Shown here piece by piece: positions 43,931-52,925 of a stretch of DNA of 64,000 nt. Both the position numbers and the translations under genes were made by a program. The DNA comes from Aeriscardovia aeriphila (GTDB taxonomy: Bacteria > Actinomycetota > Actinomycetes > Actinomycetales > Bifidobacteriaceae): contig NZ_MWWU01000002.1 of the NCBI RefSeq assembly GCF_002259595.1, forward strand, positions 806,001 to 870,000, given 5' to 3'. The notes beneath the pieces were generated by a model that saw only the letters and a list, made by a program, of their open reading frames with translations, had not been told where the DNA came from and did no database searches. Position 1 is the first letter of the stretch. Each line of letters opens with the position of its first letter.

Positions 43931-45217
43931 ATGAACATGAACTCTGAAGAGCCACCTTTGCAGCCTGACCCGAGTAGCTCGGTCTCTCGCCAAGTCGTGC
44001 CTCGCGCGGCAATGACGAGCCCGGAGCACCCATGGCCTGTCACCATGGCGTCCTGGACGTTCTCTCAAGCAATCAGCACTTGGCCAAGTTTTTGGCTGGA
44101 AGGCCAGATTCAAGAGATCAACGCCCGTCGTGCTGGCTCCACCTACATCACATTGGCCGACTCCCAAGTGTCCAACACCACCTTGGAAGTTGTGGCTTTT
44201 GGCGCTACCTCTGCTCAGGCAGCCCAGTTCCATCAAGGTGATCGCGTTCTCATTCACGGCAAGCCCAACCTCTATCAGCGCTTCACTAAGCTGAGCTTTC
44301 TCGCCCAGGAAATTCGCCGTATTGGTCAGGGTGACTTGAAGCAGCAGATCGAAGAGTTGAGGAAAAAGCTGAAGGGTGAAGGCCTTTTCGACGCCGATCG
44401 TAAGCTTGCTTTGCCTGAGTTTCCACACCATATTGGCCTGATTTGCGCTCCTCAAGCTCGCGCTGAGGGTGACGTGAAGCGCAATGCGATGCTTCGTTGG
44501 CCGACGATCCAGATTACTTCAGAATATGTTCATGTTCAGGGTGAATCCTGCCCTCCTGATGTAATCGCTGCCGTCAAGAAGCTCGACGCTGACCCCGATA
44601 TTGACGTAATTATCATCGCCCGTGGCGGCGGCGCTTTTGCTGACCTCGTTGGTTTCTCCGATGAGGGTGTTGTTCGCGCGGTGAGCGAATGCTCTACTCC
44701 CGTGGTCTCGGCTATTGGCCATGAGGATGATTGGACGCTGCTCGACCTCGTTGCTGATTTGCGCGCTTCTACCCCAACTGATGCGGCGAAGCGTGTTGTT
44801 CCTGATGTTCATGAGCAGCTTGAGTTGATTGACCAGTTGCGTTTCACGTTGCAGTCTGACTTGCAGTCTTTGGTGACGAGCCAGTTGCAGTTGATGCATG
44901 GTTATTTGACGAACCCACATCTGACGCATCCGATGAGCATGTTGGAGCCTTACTCTCAGCAGCTTGAAAGATTGTCAGAACGGTTGAATGCCTCCCTGCA
45001 TCAATATGTCGATAGCGAGACGAATGCTATTACGCGCTCTCAGGCGACACTGACTGCACTGTCTCCACAGAAGACGCTGGACCGTGGCTATTCCATCATT
45101 CGTGATGAGGATGGCCACGTGCTGAGTGATGCTTCACAGCTCAGTTCTGGTCAGTTGCTCGCGCTGCTTTTGCGTCACGGTAGTGCAACAGCACGTGTGG
45201 AAAACGTTCACGATTAA
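43931..45217 (+). CDS. xseA: Exodeoxyribonuclease VII large subunit
   Basis: 428 aa from the ATG at 43931, five bases after GGAA; ATGs at 43928 and 43937 are alternatives. An OB-fold occupies about 30-125 (WLEGQIQEI...GDRVLIHGKPNLY). The catalytic domain has GDVKRN, IIARGGGAFADLVGFSDE and SAIGHEDDWTLLDLVADLRASTPTDAA. A coiled-coil and tail end in RGYSIIRDEDG. It degrades single-stranded DNA in mismatch and crosslink repair with XseB. An exact dispersed word lies 86 bp before the start. Confidence 0.95.
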   Translation: MNMNSEEPPLQPDPSSSVSRQVVPRAAMTSPEHPWPVTMASWTFSQAISTWPSFWLEGQIQEINARRAGSTYITLADSQVSNTTLEVVAFGATSAQAAQFHQGDRVLIHGKPNLYQRFTKLSFLAQEIRRIGQGDLKQQIEELRKKLKGEGLFDADRKLALPEFPHHIGLICAPQARAEGDVKRNAMLRWPTIQITSEYVHVQGESCPPDVIAAVKKLDADPDIDVIIIARGGGAFADLVGFSDEGVVRAVSECSTPVVSAIGHEDDWTLLDLVADLRASTPTDAAKRVVPDVHEQLELIDQLRFTLQSDLQSLVTSQLQLMHGYLTNPHLTHPMSMLEPYSQQLERLSERLNASLHQYVDSETNAITRSQATLTALSPQKTLDRGYSIIRDEDGHVLSDASQLSSGQLLALLLRHGSATARVENVHD

Positions 45218-45280
45218 CACTGCGAACGAGTCAAATTTGCAGTTGAGATTGTGGGAATTGTTGTAATTAAGGAGAACACT

Positions 45281-45580
45281 ATGGCAGATGAGAATAAGAA
45301 GAACAGCATGCTCGACGGTTTGAGCGAGGAGCAGAAGGCTGAAATTGAGAACATGAGCTATGAAGAGGCTCGTGACAAGCTCGCCCAAATCGTACAAAGC
45401 CTTGACCAAGGTGGTCAAACTTTGGAGAGCTCGACTAAGGCGTGGCAGTATGGTGTCGCTTTGGCTCAGCATGCGCAGGCCTTGCTGCAAAAGGTTGCTG
45501 AGCAGTTGGCCGCAGTGGAGGAATCGCAGCGCGCTGCAGGTGAGTCTGCTGGTACGCAGGATAACTTGGCTAACTTCTGA
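45281..45580 (+). CDS. xseB: Exodeoxyribonuclease VII small subunit
   Basis: 99 aa, with the XseB signature MSYEEARDKLAQIVQSLDQGG and the long helix to ALLQKVAEQLAAVEE. The ATG at 45281 lies six bases after AAGGAG, 63 bp downstream of xseA, so it is a two-gene operon. The last 15 residues are a disordered Ser/Gly/Gln tail. Confidence 0.95.
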   Translation: MADENKKNSMLDGLSEEQKAEIENMSYEEARDKLAQIVQSLDQGGQTLESSTKAWQYGVALAQHAQALLQKVAEQLAAVEESQRAAGESAGTQDNLANF

Positions 45581-45669
45581 GTTTTCTGTACTGGACGCTT
45601 AGTTGAGTTCTGCTGTACTCTGCGCTCAACTGAACTGTGGCACACTGTTCGCGCAACTGAGTTCTGCGC

Positions 45670-46875
45670 TTACATGCGCGTAGCCTGCTTGGCCATGGCG
45701 AGGAACGCATCCACACTCGCATGTAGAGAATACTTCTCTCGTGCCAGCTGAGCATAGCGCGCAGAATACTCAGCGCGCTCGTTTGGGTGCTCGTACCACC
45801 AGTCGATCTGCTGGGCAAGCTGCTTTGCATTCCCCGCAGCAAACAGTGAACGCTGATGCAGGGAAAACTGAGATGCAGCAGAAAGTTCAGAGTCAGAGAT
45901 AACCGGCACCACACCGCAGGCGAGAGCTTCCAACACGGAGAGTGATTCCAGCTCGACCAGTGCAGGGTGGACGAAAAGGTCAGCACCGTTGAGCGCGCGT
46001 TGTAAAGCTCGAGAACTCAAATAACTGATAGTGAAATTCTCCAGCTTCTCCGTGCGAGCTAGAGCGCGAAGATGATGATACTTCGGCCCTGTTCCACACA
46101 TCTGGACGGAGATATGTGCGCGGTGTTTGCACAGGGCAAGTGCGCGCAGGAAGGTGTCGTAATCCTTCTCCCCTGCTAAGCGTCCTGAAGTGATAATCTT
46201 CATCATCCGCACAGTCAATGCGTGCTGCTGAGGTGGCTCAGCCTGTTGCTGAACCACCTCAGTTTGAACTTCAGCTTCCGCCTTCTCTTTCGCGCTATCA
46301 GGAGCCAGAACTTCAGTGAAGCGAGGGTTCACACCGTTAGAAAATACATGAATTCTGTTGGTATAGCCATGTTCCACCAGCTGAGTCTTGCCCATGCGGC
46401 TGGGAACATGGATATCGCTCACCCAGCGATACATCTGCTTCCAAAACAGGGTATATAGCCAGTTACTCGTCAGCCTTCTTAACCACGGAATCTTTCCCAC
46501 CAAACCCGCAGAATACAACACGTTTTGCGGCATCAAGTGAAAACCAGCAGTCACAGGAATATGACGAGAGCGAGCCATGCGCACTGCTAATCTTTCGAGG
46601 CTAAAAGGCAGATACACGTGCACAAGGTCCGCGCCATCTAAAGCACGAGCCAGCACAGCCTTATCAGCATGAGCAAGACGCATGCGCTGTTTATGTGCCA
46701 AGAAGCTGACCAGAGGAATTCGCTGCTCGCGCACCGAGAATTCCGGCGCACCAATGCCCACGAGGCGAACCTCAAACCCGCGTCGCTGCAACTCTTCAGC
46801 AAACTGGCGAGCAGAATTCGAGGTTCCATTGCCATGGTCGTTCACATCGTCACACACGAGAACGATGGTTTTCAC
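45670..46875 (-). CDS. GT4 glycosyltransferase, diacylglycerol-glucosyltransferase-like
   Basis: 401 aa from the GTG at 46875 (VKTIVLVCDD). GT-B fold: the N-terminal half has DDVNDHGNGTSNSARQFAEEL. The C-terminal nucleotide-sugar domain has TSGRLAGEKDYDTFLRA and the EX7E motif ELESLSVLE, in HPALVELESLSVLEALACG. It resembles processive or single glucosyl transfer to diacylglycerol, a membrane glycolipid step, but the acceptor is inferred. A 25-residue Gln/Glu/Ala-rich insertion lies in the linker. A 9-mer dispersed word (46191-46199) lies near it, out of the DNL frame. Confidence 0.83.
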   Translation of the reverse strand: MKTIVLVCDDVNDHGNGTSNSARQFAEELQRRGFEVRLVGIGAPEFSVREQRIPLVSFLAHKQRMRLAHADKAVLARALDGADLVHVYLPFSLERLAVRMARSRHIPVTAGFHLMPQNVLYSAGLVGKIPWLRRLTSNWLYTLFWKQMYRWVSDIHVPSRMGKTQLVEHGYTNRIHVFSNGVNPRFTEVLAPDSAKEKAEAEVQTEVVQQQAEPPQQHALTVRMMKIITSGRLAGEKDYDTFLRALALCKHRAHISVQMCGTGPKYHHLRALARTEKLENFTISYLSSRALQRALNGADLFVHPALVELESLSVLEALACGVVPVISDSELSAASQFSLHQRSLFAAGNAKQLAQQIDWWYEHPNERAEYSARYAQLAREKYSLHASVDAFLAMAKQATRM

Positions 46876-47230
46876 CCGATCACACCCCCGTTTTTCTCCT
46901 ATTTTCCTCCTCCACTGTACCCGCGAGATGCCTCTCACACGCAACCAGCACGCATTAGACAGCAGAGCAGAGCACAATAGAAGCAATTTCTTATGAACCG
47001 CTACAGTTATTGGAGTTATTGCAATATGTAAGCGCGAAACGCCCAAGGAACAGCCTGGTTTCAGCGATTTACTTAATTTTCAGAATAATATCGGCGAAAA
47101 CCACACGAACCCCGCTTCTCGGGTATATTCTGAAATCGCATTCACTGACGAATCAGACGTAAACCACAGTGCATCAGAACTGAATCACATGAGAATAAAT
47201 CTGATCAGAACCAGCAGATAAGGGAACACC
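46876..47230. other. Intergenic between GT4 and the acetylesterase gene
   Basis: A 355-bp divergent region without a coding ORF. It is AT-rich from 47060 to 47200 and must contain both promoters, but no clear -35 is visible. AAGGGAAC before 47231 is the ribosome site of the esterase gene. Confidence 0.5.
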
Positions 47231-49159
47231 ATGGTTGTGAGCTTCACCTACCCTCTCGGTAAACGAGTCGACTACTCACGTAAACTTGTTGCCGCAACAC
47301 TCTTCTCCGACCACATGGTGCTGCAACAAAACACAGAGATTCGCGTCTTCGGCTGGGCCAATGACGGCTGGGATGTTCAAGCTTGCCTCTCAGGTGAAGG
47401 CGTCGATGTTACCGCTCACGCCATCGTCGACCCACGCGGTAGGTTCACTGTCACCCTTCCCCCGCTCGACGCGTGTGGCCCGCTCACACTCACTCTCAGT
47501 AGCGAGCAGTGCGAGGAAAAGTACGAGTTTCACGATGTGTGGGTCGGTGAGGTCTGGGTTGCAGCCGGCCAGTCGAATATGGAGTTCCGCCTCAAGGACA
47601 GCACGGGTGGAAAAGAACTGTGTGATAATCCTGAGCCAGACTGGGAGAATATTCGCTACTTCGCTACTCCGGAAATCGGATGGTTCGACCCGCAGTTTGC
47701 TCAGCGGGAGAAGAACAACACCTGGCAGCCGGTGAACAAGGAGAGTATCAGCGGCGACCTTTCGGCTGTCGGCTTCCATATGGCTCGCGTTCTGCACGAA
47801 AAGCTCGGTATCGCCGTCGGCCTGCTGGAATGCTATGTGGGCGGCTCGTCGGCAAGCAGCTGGATTAGCACAGCGCGGCTCAAGGAGGACCCTCGCGGTC
47901 AGCGCTACATTGACGAGTACGCTGAGCAGATGATCGGCGTTACCAGCGAAAGCTGGATCAAGAAGACTGCCGAATGGCAAAAGGGTTTCGACCAGTGGAA
48001 TGCGGATGTCGCTCAGCTCAAGGAGCAAGAACCAGGCGTGTCGATGGAGCGCATCACCGAGAAGTTTGGTCCGTGCCCGTGGCCTCCTCCTGCTGGCCCA
48101 TACTCTAAGTATCGTCCTGGCGGAACCGTGGAGAGTATGCTCGAGCGAATCGCCGGCTACCCTGCCCGTGGCGTGCTGTGGTACCAGGGTTCTGCTGATG
48201 AGAACCGTTCTGAGGATTACCGTTGGCTGCTCACCGAGCTCATCACCTCCTGGCGCGAGCTGTGGCAGAGCAATGATATGGCGTGGATCATCGGCCAGCT
48301 TCCTCGCTTCGTTGACATTGACGAATGGCGTAAGCCTCGCAACCCGAGCACGTGGAGCCGCTTGCGCGCGGCCCAGATGAATATTGGTCAGGATTTCGAC
48401 TTCACCGAGTCTGACCTGTCCAGCGAACTGACCAGTAATCTATCCGACGAACTGACCGGTAACTTTTCCGACGACCTGACGGGAAACCTCTCCGATGAGC
48501 CGCAGTCGCGCTTCGCCGCGCTCTACTCGGAGCATGAGGAAAAGCCAGCTGTTCACCTGAGCAACGTTTACTGCTCAGTCAATCTCGACCAGGGCGAGTT
48601 CAACAATTTGCACCCTCTCGACAAGTGTCCTGTGGGCGAGCGCATGGCTGGTGTTGCGCTCACTCGCGTGTATAGCTTGCCTCAATTCTCCTCGTACGGT
48701 CCGCGCGTGGTGAGTGTTATCTCGGGTCAATCCGCTCAGATTGGTGCAAACCCGGAGTTGTTGGCAATGGCACGTTCGCAAACCTCTGACCTTGCCTCTT
48801 CGCTGATCGTTGTGTTCTCGCAGCCGGTTCATTTCGACCATTATTCTGACGAGGCTGCTTTCGAGCCTCAACCTCTGTTTGAGGATGCTGCGAAGTTTGC
48901 AAACACGGAGATGTCACGTAAACCATCGGATTCTGGTTTTGAAGTCGCTGGTGAGGATGGCATTTTCTACCCGGCACAAGCTGAGATTTTCACTGCCGAC
49001 CACAACCTTTCTGTTGCCGTGCGTTCTGCTCTGTGTGCTCGGCCCATAGCTGTTCGCTACGGTTTCCGTAACTGGGGTCCAGCACCTCTGTTTGATGAGA
49101 AGCTCTCACCGGCAGCTCCGTTCTCGACTCTGCTCGATGCACGTTTTCGCGTGTTGTAA
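47231..49159 (+). CDS. Sialate O-acetylesterase family protein
   Basis: 642 aa, SGNH/SASA-type esterase without a signal peptide. The nucleophile block is AAGQSNMEFRL (about residue 113). GGSSASSWIS and GVLWYQGSADE are the oxyanion and support motifs, and the catalytic His is in NNLHPLDK. It removes O-acetyl groups from sialic acids or other glycans; the target is inferred from family. Residues 397-423 are an inserted acidic repeat, (S)(S/D)(E/D)LT(S/G)N(L/F), encoded by a 24-bp tandem repeat, probably a surface loop. It is monocistronic. Confidence 0.88.
   Translation: MVVSFTYPLGKRVDYSRKLVAATLFSDHMVLQQNTEIRVFGWANDGWDVQACLSGEGVDVTAHAIVDPRGRFTVTLPPLDACGPLTLTLSSEQCEEKYEFHDVWVGEVWVAAGQSNMEFRLKDSTGGKELCDNPEPDWENIRYFATPEIGWFDPQFAQREKNNTWQPVNKESISGDLSAVGFHMARVLHEKLGIAVGLLECYVGGSSASSWISTARLKEDPRGQRYIDEYAEQMIGVTSESWIKKTAEWQKGFDQWNADVAQLKEQEPGVSMERITEKFGPCPWPPPAGPYSKYRPGGTVESMLERIAGYPARGVLWYQGSADENRSEDYRWLLTELITSWRELWQSNDMAWIIGQLPRFVDIDEWRKPRNPSTWSRLRAAQMNIGQDFDFTESDLSSELTSNLSDELTGNFSDDLTGNLSDEPQSRFAALYSEHEEKPAVHLSNVYCSVNLDQGEFNNLHPLDKCPVGERMAGVALTRVYSLPQFSSYGPRVVSVISGQSAQIGANPELLAMARSQTSDLASSLIVVFSQPVHFDHYSDEAAFEPQPLFEDAAKFANTEMSRKPSDSGFEVAGEDGIFYPAQAEIFTADHNLSVAVRSALCARPIAVRYGFRNWGPAPLFDEKLSPAAPFSTLLDARFRVL
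48419..48499. repeat. 24-bp in-frame tandem repeat in the acetylesterase gene
   Basis: Three full units at 48419, 48443 and 48467 and a partial fourth encode SSELTSNL, SDELTGNF, SDDLTGNL and SDE. Divergence at third positions shows the array is not recent. Confidence 0.85.
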
Positions 49160-49273
49160 TCAGGTTTGCTAGTTGCGAGGAGAGGGAACTGTTCTGCGCT
49201 CTGTTCAGTGGCTGTCCTGGGCTTCTGAGCGGAGAGTAGGTGGTTTGTTCTCCTTGCTGCTAGCGAAGTGATG

Positions 49274-49315
49274 AATGAGGACGCGAGAAACTCGTACATT
49301 CCTCGCGTCCTCATT
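49274..49315 (+). terminator. Terminator after the acetylesterase gene
   Basis: AATGAGGACGCGAG (49274-49287) pairs with CTCGCGTCCTCATT (49302-49315), a 14-bp stem with a weak T-run. It lies just before the tRNA-Arg promoter region. Confidence 0.7.
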
Positions 49316-49336
49316 TGCGCTACACTAAGTGAGTGC

Positions 49337-49409
49337 GCCCCGGTAGCTCAGTGGATAGAGCAGTGGACTTCTAATCCTCGTGTCGGGAGTTCGATTCTCC
49401 CTCGGGGCA
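49337..49409 (+). tRNA. tRNA-Arg (anticodon TCT)
   Basis: Acceptor GCCCCGG pairs with TCGGGGC, D-arm AGCTCAGTGGATAGAGC, anticodon loop CTTCTAA, T-arm CGGGAGTTCGATTCTCCC. The anticodon stem GTGGA/TCCTC contains a U-U mismatch at the 28:42 position, and the rest is normal. Confidence 0.92.
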
Positions 49410-49466
49410 CGTAAAAACGTTGGAAAATAACAACGATCTACGGTTCTTGTACCATCCTTGTTTGAC

Positions 49467-49583
49467 TTGTTCCGCGATGTTCTCGTGGGAAAGCCTGGTT
49501 TCTCTGGTCTCCTGGCAATCGATTACGCGCCTGGCGTCTATTCCGATGAGCTCCCCGCCTGCGGCTGGGTCAAAGAGAACTAA
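49467..49583 (+). pseudogene. Possible gene remnant (about 38 codons)
   Basis: A short stretch with coding character (LFRDVLVGKPGFSG, then LAIDYAPGVYSDELPACGW) ends at TAA 49581-49583. It has no start codon with a ribosome site and no recognisable family. It is downstream of tRNA-Arg in a gene-poor patch, so it may be the 3' end of a lost gene. Confidence 0.3.
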
Positions 49584-49698
49584 TCACGGCGATCGGTGAC
49601 ACGGAGCTACTAGTCACTACGGCAAAGCTTTTCTCCCTTCATCGCAGCTCTGTGAATTATCTGGTTTTCAGCTTTGACGAATGTGAAAGGGCTCTAAA

Positions 49699-49965
49699 AT
49701 GAGACACTATTATTTTGCCGGCGATTGTCGATATAACACCTATCTTATTGATCCTCTTTCTATGACTTTCAATGGCGATGACCCCCGAGTGCGGGTCTTC
49801 TCATCCAAAAAAGCGAGAGACACATATGTGAAAGGGCCGTCTGAAGCCTGTGCGCTCCCGGCGCGGATAGCTCACACATGGATAGACGCCTATACATGGG
49901 AGTACGCGCACACGGTGGACGATTATCTGCGCCGATACCCGCAAAACGATTTACGCTGCCTGTGA
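49699..49965 (+). CDS. Small hypothetical protein, 88 aa
   Basis: No family recognised. It is rich in Tyr, Arg and Asp, with no TM (RHYYFAGDCRYNTYLIDP at the start, DAYTWEYAHTVDDYLRRYP at the end). GAAAGGG lies ten bases before the ATG. It is in the accessory patch between tRNA-Arg and dnaG, and its composition differs from the flanking core genes. Confidence 0.5.
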   Translation: MRHYYFAGDCRYNTYLIDPLSMTFNGDDPRVRVFSSKKARDTYVKGPSEACALPARIAHTWIDAYTWEYAHTVDDYLRRYPQNDLRCL

Positions 49966-50060
49966 TTTTCGTCGCATGGTGCCCGGCCATTGGTGGGGCA
50001 CCATGTTGCGGAAACATCTCGCAACTGTTAAAACCGTAATAAGCAAAAGAGCACACAATT

Positions 50061-50303
50061 ATGACGTGTATGAGGGGTGATCTTATGGGCTTTTGGATCG
50101 GTCTCGGGTTTTTGCTCAATACCATGATGACAGCAGACCAGTGGGGCGGGCCTCACTGGCTGGTTAGTCTCGGTCAAGGGATCTGCACATTATCGATACC
50201 GGCGGGGGCCATCGCCGGCATCTGGTCTATCTGTCATGACGTGAGGACGACTCCAACACATTCGGAGCCGTCCCACGATGACCGACAGAGTAAAGATAGG
50301 TGA
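50061..50303 (+). CDS. Small hypothetical membrane protein, 80 aa
   Basis: Two hydrophobic segments (about residues 9-24 and 38-58) and a polar, charged C-terminus (HSEPSHDDRQSKDR). No family recognised. An internal start (MGFWIGLGF, Met9) after GGGGTGATC is possible. It follows the 88-aa gene in the same patch. The coding status is uncertain. Confidence 0.4.
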   Translation: MTCMRGDLMGFWIGLGFLLNTMMTADQWGGPHWLVSLGQGICTLSIPAGAIAGIWSICHDVRTTPTHSEPSHDDRQSKDR

Positions 50304-50346
50304 TGACCGTTCTGGCAGTTCTCTGCTGTTTCACCACACAAACTTC

Positions 50347-52923
50347 TTAGAATGCGGCGATATCCTCTTCATCCCCGTCTTGGTCAAAGGTAGGCGGAAG
50401 CATATTCGGATCAATCGGCTGCACAGTCACTTCGCTGGACTGCTGAGCAGGAGCAGCTGGCTGCGGGGCTTCCACCACGCGTACCGCGCCCGCAGTAGTA
50501 CGAGGAGCTGAACCGGCTGAAACAGCAGAAGGCACAACCTGGCTTTGCTGAACGGAAGCGATGCTGCTTTCCACCTGATGCAGCCAGCCGAGCTTGGGGT
50601 CAAACTTTTGCGGCTCAATATGCATCTGCTTCAAAGCAGCATTCATCTGAATACGCGCCGTCTCCAACGTGTTCACTTTTTGCAGCAATTGCAGCTGTTC
50701 CTCGGAGCTGGCTGCGCGCATCCTATTCTTCAAACGCGCAATGCGCCCAGCATAGCCCGTGACAATCAAAGCCACAATCTGCTCGGTAATCCAGAACTGT
50801 TGTTCCGGGCTCACCTCGGGGAAGGTTTGTTCATGGCGCAGCTTGCTAATCTGCTCTTGCGAAGGAGCAGAAGCACCGGCAGCTCCAGCAGAAGAAGCGC
50901 CCGGCCCGCCGGCAGGTACAGCAGGCCCAGCCGCACCCGGCCCAGTAACGCCGGAACCACCGCGGCCACCAGCCGCGCCAGCGCCACCGCGCCCGCTAGG
51001 CCCACCACCAACACGAGCGCCGGGAAGCACACCGCGCTCGGACGAAGAATCAAAATCAAGCGGCAAACGCAGAACAATCAGCGCATTCACCACCGGTTCG
51101 AGAGCAGGGCCCACAGCCTTCCTTACTGCGTGCTGCCAATCTGGAATCGGCATACCAACAGAAGGCAAAGCCCCCAACGACTTGAGGCGAGTGAAAAGTT
51201 CAGCGAAAACCGTGTGAGGGAAAAGGTCAGCCGCCATATAGTTTTCCCACAAATCAGCATTCACCGCCTGCGGCATCTGCAACAAACCGGCCAGAACCCA
51301 CTGCTCATTCTCCGCCAGCGCATCATGAACCAAGAAGCCGGACGCATTCGACCACGGCATCGACACTGATTGTACGGAGGAGAGCAATCGTGTGAAATAC
51401 TCCCTATTCGACATCGACACATACGCCGGATTCGACGCATCCTCCAACGCCTTCTGCCACGGGCTCACTCGCGAGCTCGCATTCGAACGCCGCGGCCACT
51501 GGTAGTTCGACGAGTTCGCCGAAGTTCCCGCAATCGAATGGTAAATGCGCATCACCGAATCACGGTCCATACCCGTAATCTTCGAAATGGTGAGAAGCAT
51601 GCCCTCACGCGCCACGCTCGAGCGCACCGACAAAATAATGCGCACTCCCCTATCCACCGCGGCACGCTGCTGCAGCTGATTGGAAAAATCGTAACCCGTC
51701 AACTGCTTGCGCAACACATACTCATGCAACGGCACCGGCTTGCTCGTATTCTGCGTGGAGAACAGAGCACGCACCGCCTCGTCTCCTCTTTGCAAACGCA
51801 GATCGCACGGGTCAAGGTTATCGGGGGCAACCACCACATAACTTTGCGTCAGCAGCTCCGAGTCAAACTGGTAGGTGCGCAACGCCGCCTTCTGCCCGGC
51901 CGCATCACCGTCGAAGGTAAAGTAGATTCGCGCCGCAGGAGAGATCGCCCCTTCATGCGAATCCTCACTCATTCCTGCTAATCCGGAGAGGGAATCGTCG
52001 AGAACCAAACGGCGGATGATCTTTTGATGGTTCATACCAAAAGCCGTACCGCAGGTCGCCACCGCCGTCTTAATACCGGCGAAATACATGGCCATCACAT
52101 CGGTATAGCCCTCAACCACCACCACATGGCGCGTTTTGAGAATGCTCTCCCTCGCCTTGTCGATACCAAAGAGAATTTGATCCTTGTGGTACAGCTGCGT
52201 GTCCGGCGTGTTGATGTACTTGGCTTCAATCTTGTCCTCATCGTACAGCTTGCGCGCACCGAAACCCAGCGTCCTGCCAGTAATATCGCGAATCGGCCAG
52301 GTCAGACGCCCGCGGAAATAGTCGTACACACCGTTATTGCCTTGGCGCGCGACACCAGCATCCACCATTTCCTTGTAGGTAAAGCCCTTGGAAGCCAAGT
52401 GGCGCACCAAATTGTCCCAGCCGAGCGGCGCATAACCGCAGCCAAACTCCTCACCTTGAGCCTTGGTAAAGTTGCGTCCGGCGAGCAGCTGGCGGGCTGG
52501 CAGGGCTTCGTCGCTGAAAAGATTATCAGCAAAGAATTTCTGCGTCTCCTCGCACACTTGCAACAGGCGCGAACGTGGCGAGCCTAACCTCTGCGGATTG
52601 GCAGAGTTACCGCGCGGGGTTTCGTAATGCAAAGTGATGCCGTATTTATCGGCGAGAATCTCCACCGCATCGGCGAAACCGACAGAATCACGTTCTTCGA
52701 TATAGCCGAAAACGTCACCGCCTTTACCGCAGCCGAAGCAGTGCCAGGTTCCCATACTCGGGCGCACAGCGAAGGATGGTGTTTTTTCGTCATGGAAGGG
52801 ACAGAGGCCCATGTATTCGCCTGCCCCAGATCGGCGTAATTGCACAGTTTCACTGACGATCTCGTTAAGGTCAGCACGCTGGCGTACCAGTTCGATATCT
52901 TCTTGCTTGATTCGTCCTGCCAT
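50347..52923 (-). CDS. dnaG: DNA primase
   Basis: 858 aa, makes RNA primers for replication. The zinc-finger domain has Cys41, His44, Cys62 and Cys65 (CPFHDEKTPSF...WHCFGCGKGGD). The primase core includes TOPRIM motifs VVVEGYTDVMAM and FTFDGDAAGQKAA. The C-terminal third holds a Gly/Ala/Pro-rich linker (about 640-700) and a helicase-binding-like end. It is unusually long (about 600 in most bacteria), as in bifidobacteria. An exact dispersed word (52520-52529) encodes FADNLF. It lies 2 bp downstream of dgt. Confidence 0.95.
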   Translation of the reverse strand: MAGRIKQEDIELVRQRADLNEIVSETVQLRRSGAGEYMGLCPFHDEKTPSFAVRPSMGTWHCFGCGKGGDVFGYIEERDSVGFADAVEILADKYGITLHYETPRGNSANPQRLGSPRSRLLQVCEETQKFFADNLFSDEALPARQLLAGRNFTKAQGEEFGCGYAPLGWDNLVRHLASKGFTYKEMVDAGVARQGNNGVYDYFRGRLTWPIRDITGRTLGFGARKLYDEDKIEAKYINTPDTQLYHKDQILFGIDKARESILKTRHVVVVEGYTDVMAMYFAGIKTAVATCGTAFGMNHQKIIRRLVLDDSLSGLAGMSEDSHEGAISPAARIYFTFDGDAAGQKAALRTYQFDSELLTQSYVVVAPDNLDPCDLRLQRGDEAVRALFSTQNTSKPVPLHEYVLRKQLTGYDFSNQLQQRAAVDRGVRIILSVRSSVAREGMLLTISKITGMDRDSVMRIYHSIAGTSANSSNYQWPRRSNASSRVSPWQKALEDASNPAYVSMSNREYFTRLLSSVQSVSMPWSNASGFLVHDALAENEQWVLAGLLQMPQAVNADLWENYMAADLFPHTVFAELFTRLKSLGALPSVGMPIPDWQHAVRKAVGPALEPVVNALIVLRLPLDFDSSSERGVLPGARVGGGPSGRGGAGAAGGRGGSGVTGPGAAGPAVPAGGPGASSAGAAGASAPSQEQISKLRHEQTFPEVSPEQQFWITEQIVALIVTGYAGRIARLKNRMRAASSEEQLQLLQKVNTLETARIQMNAALKQMHIEPQKFDPKLGWLHQVESSIASVQQSQVVPSAVSAGSAPRTTAGAVRVVEAPQPAAPAQQSSEVTVQPIDPNMLPPTFDQDGDEEDIAAF

Positions 52924-52925
52924 AT

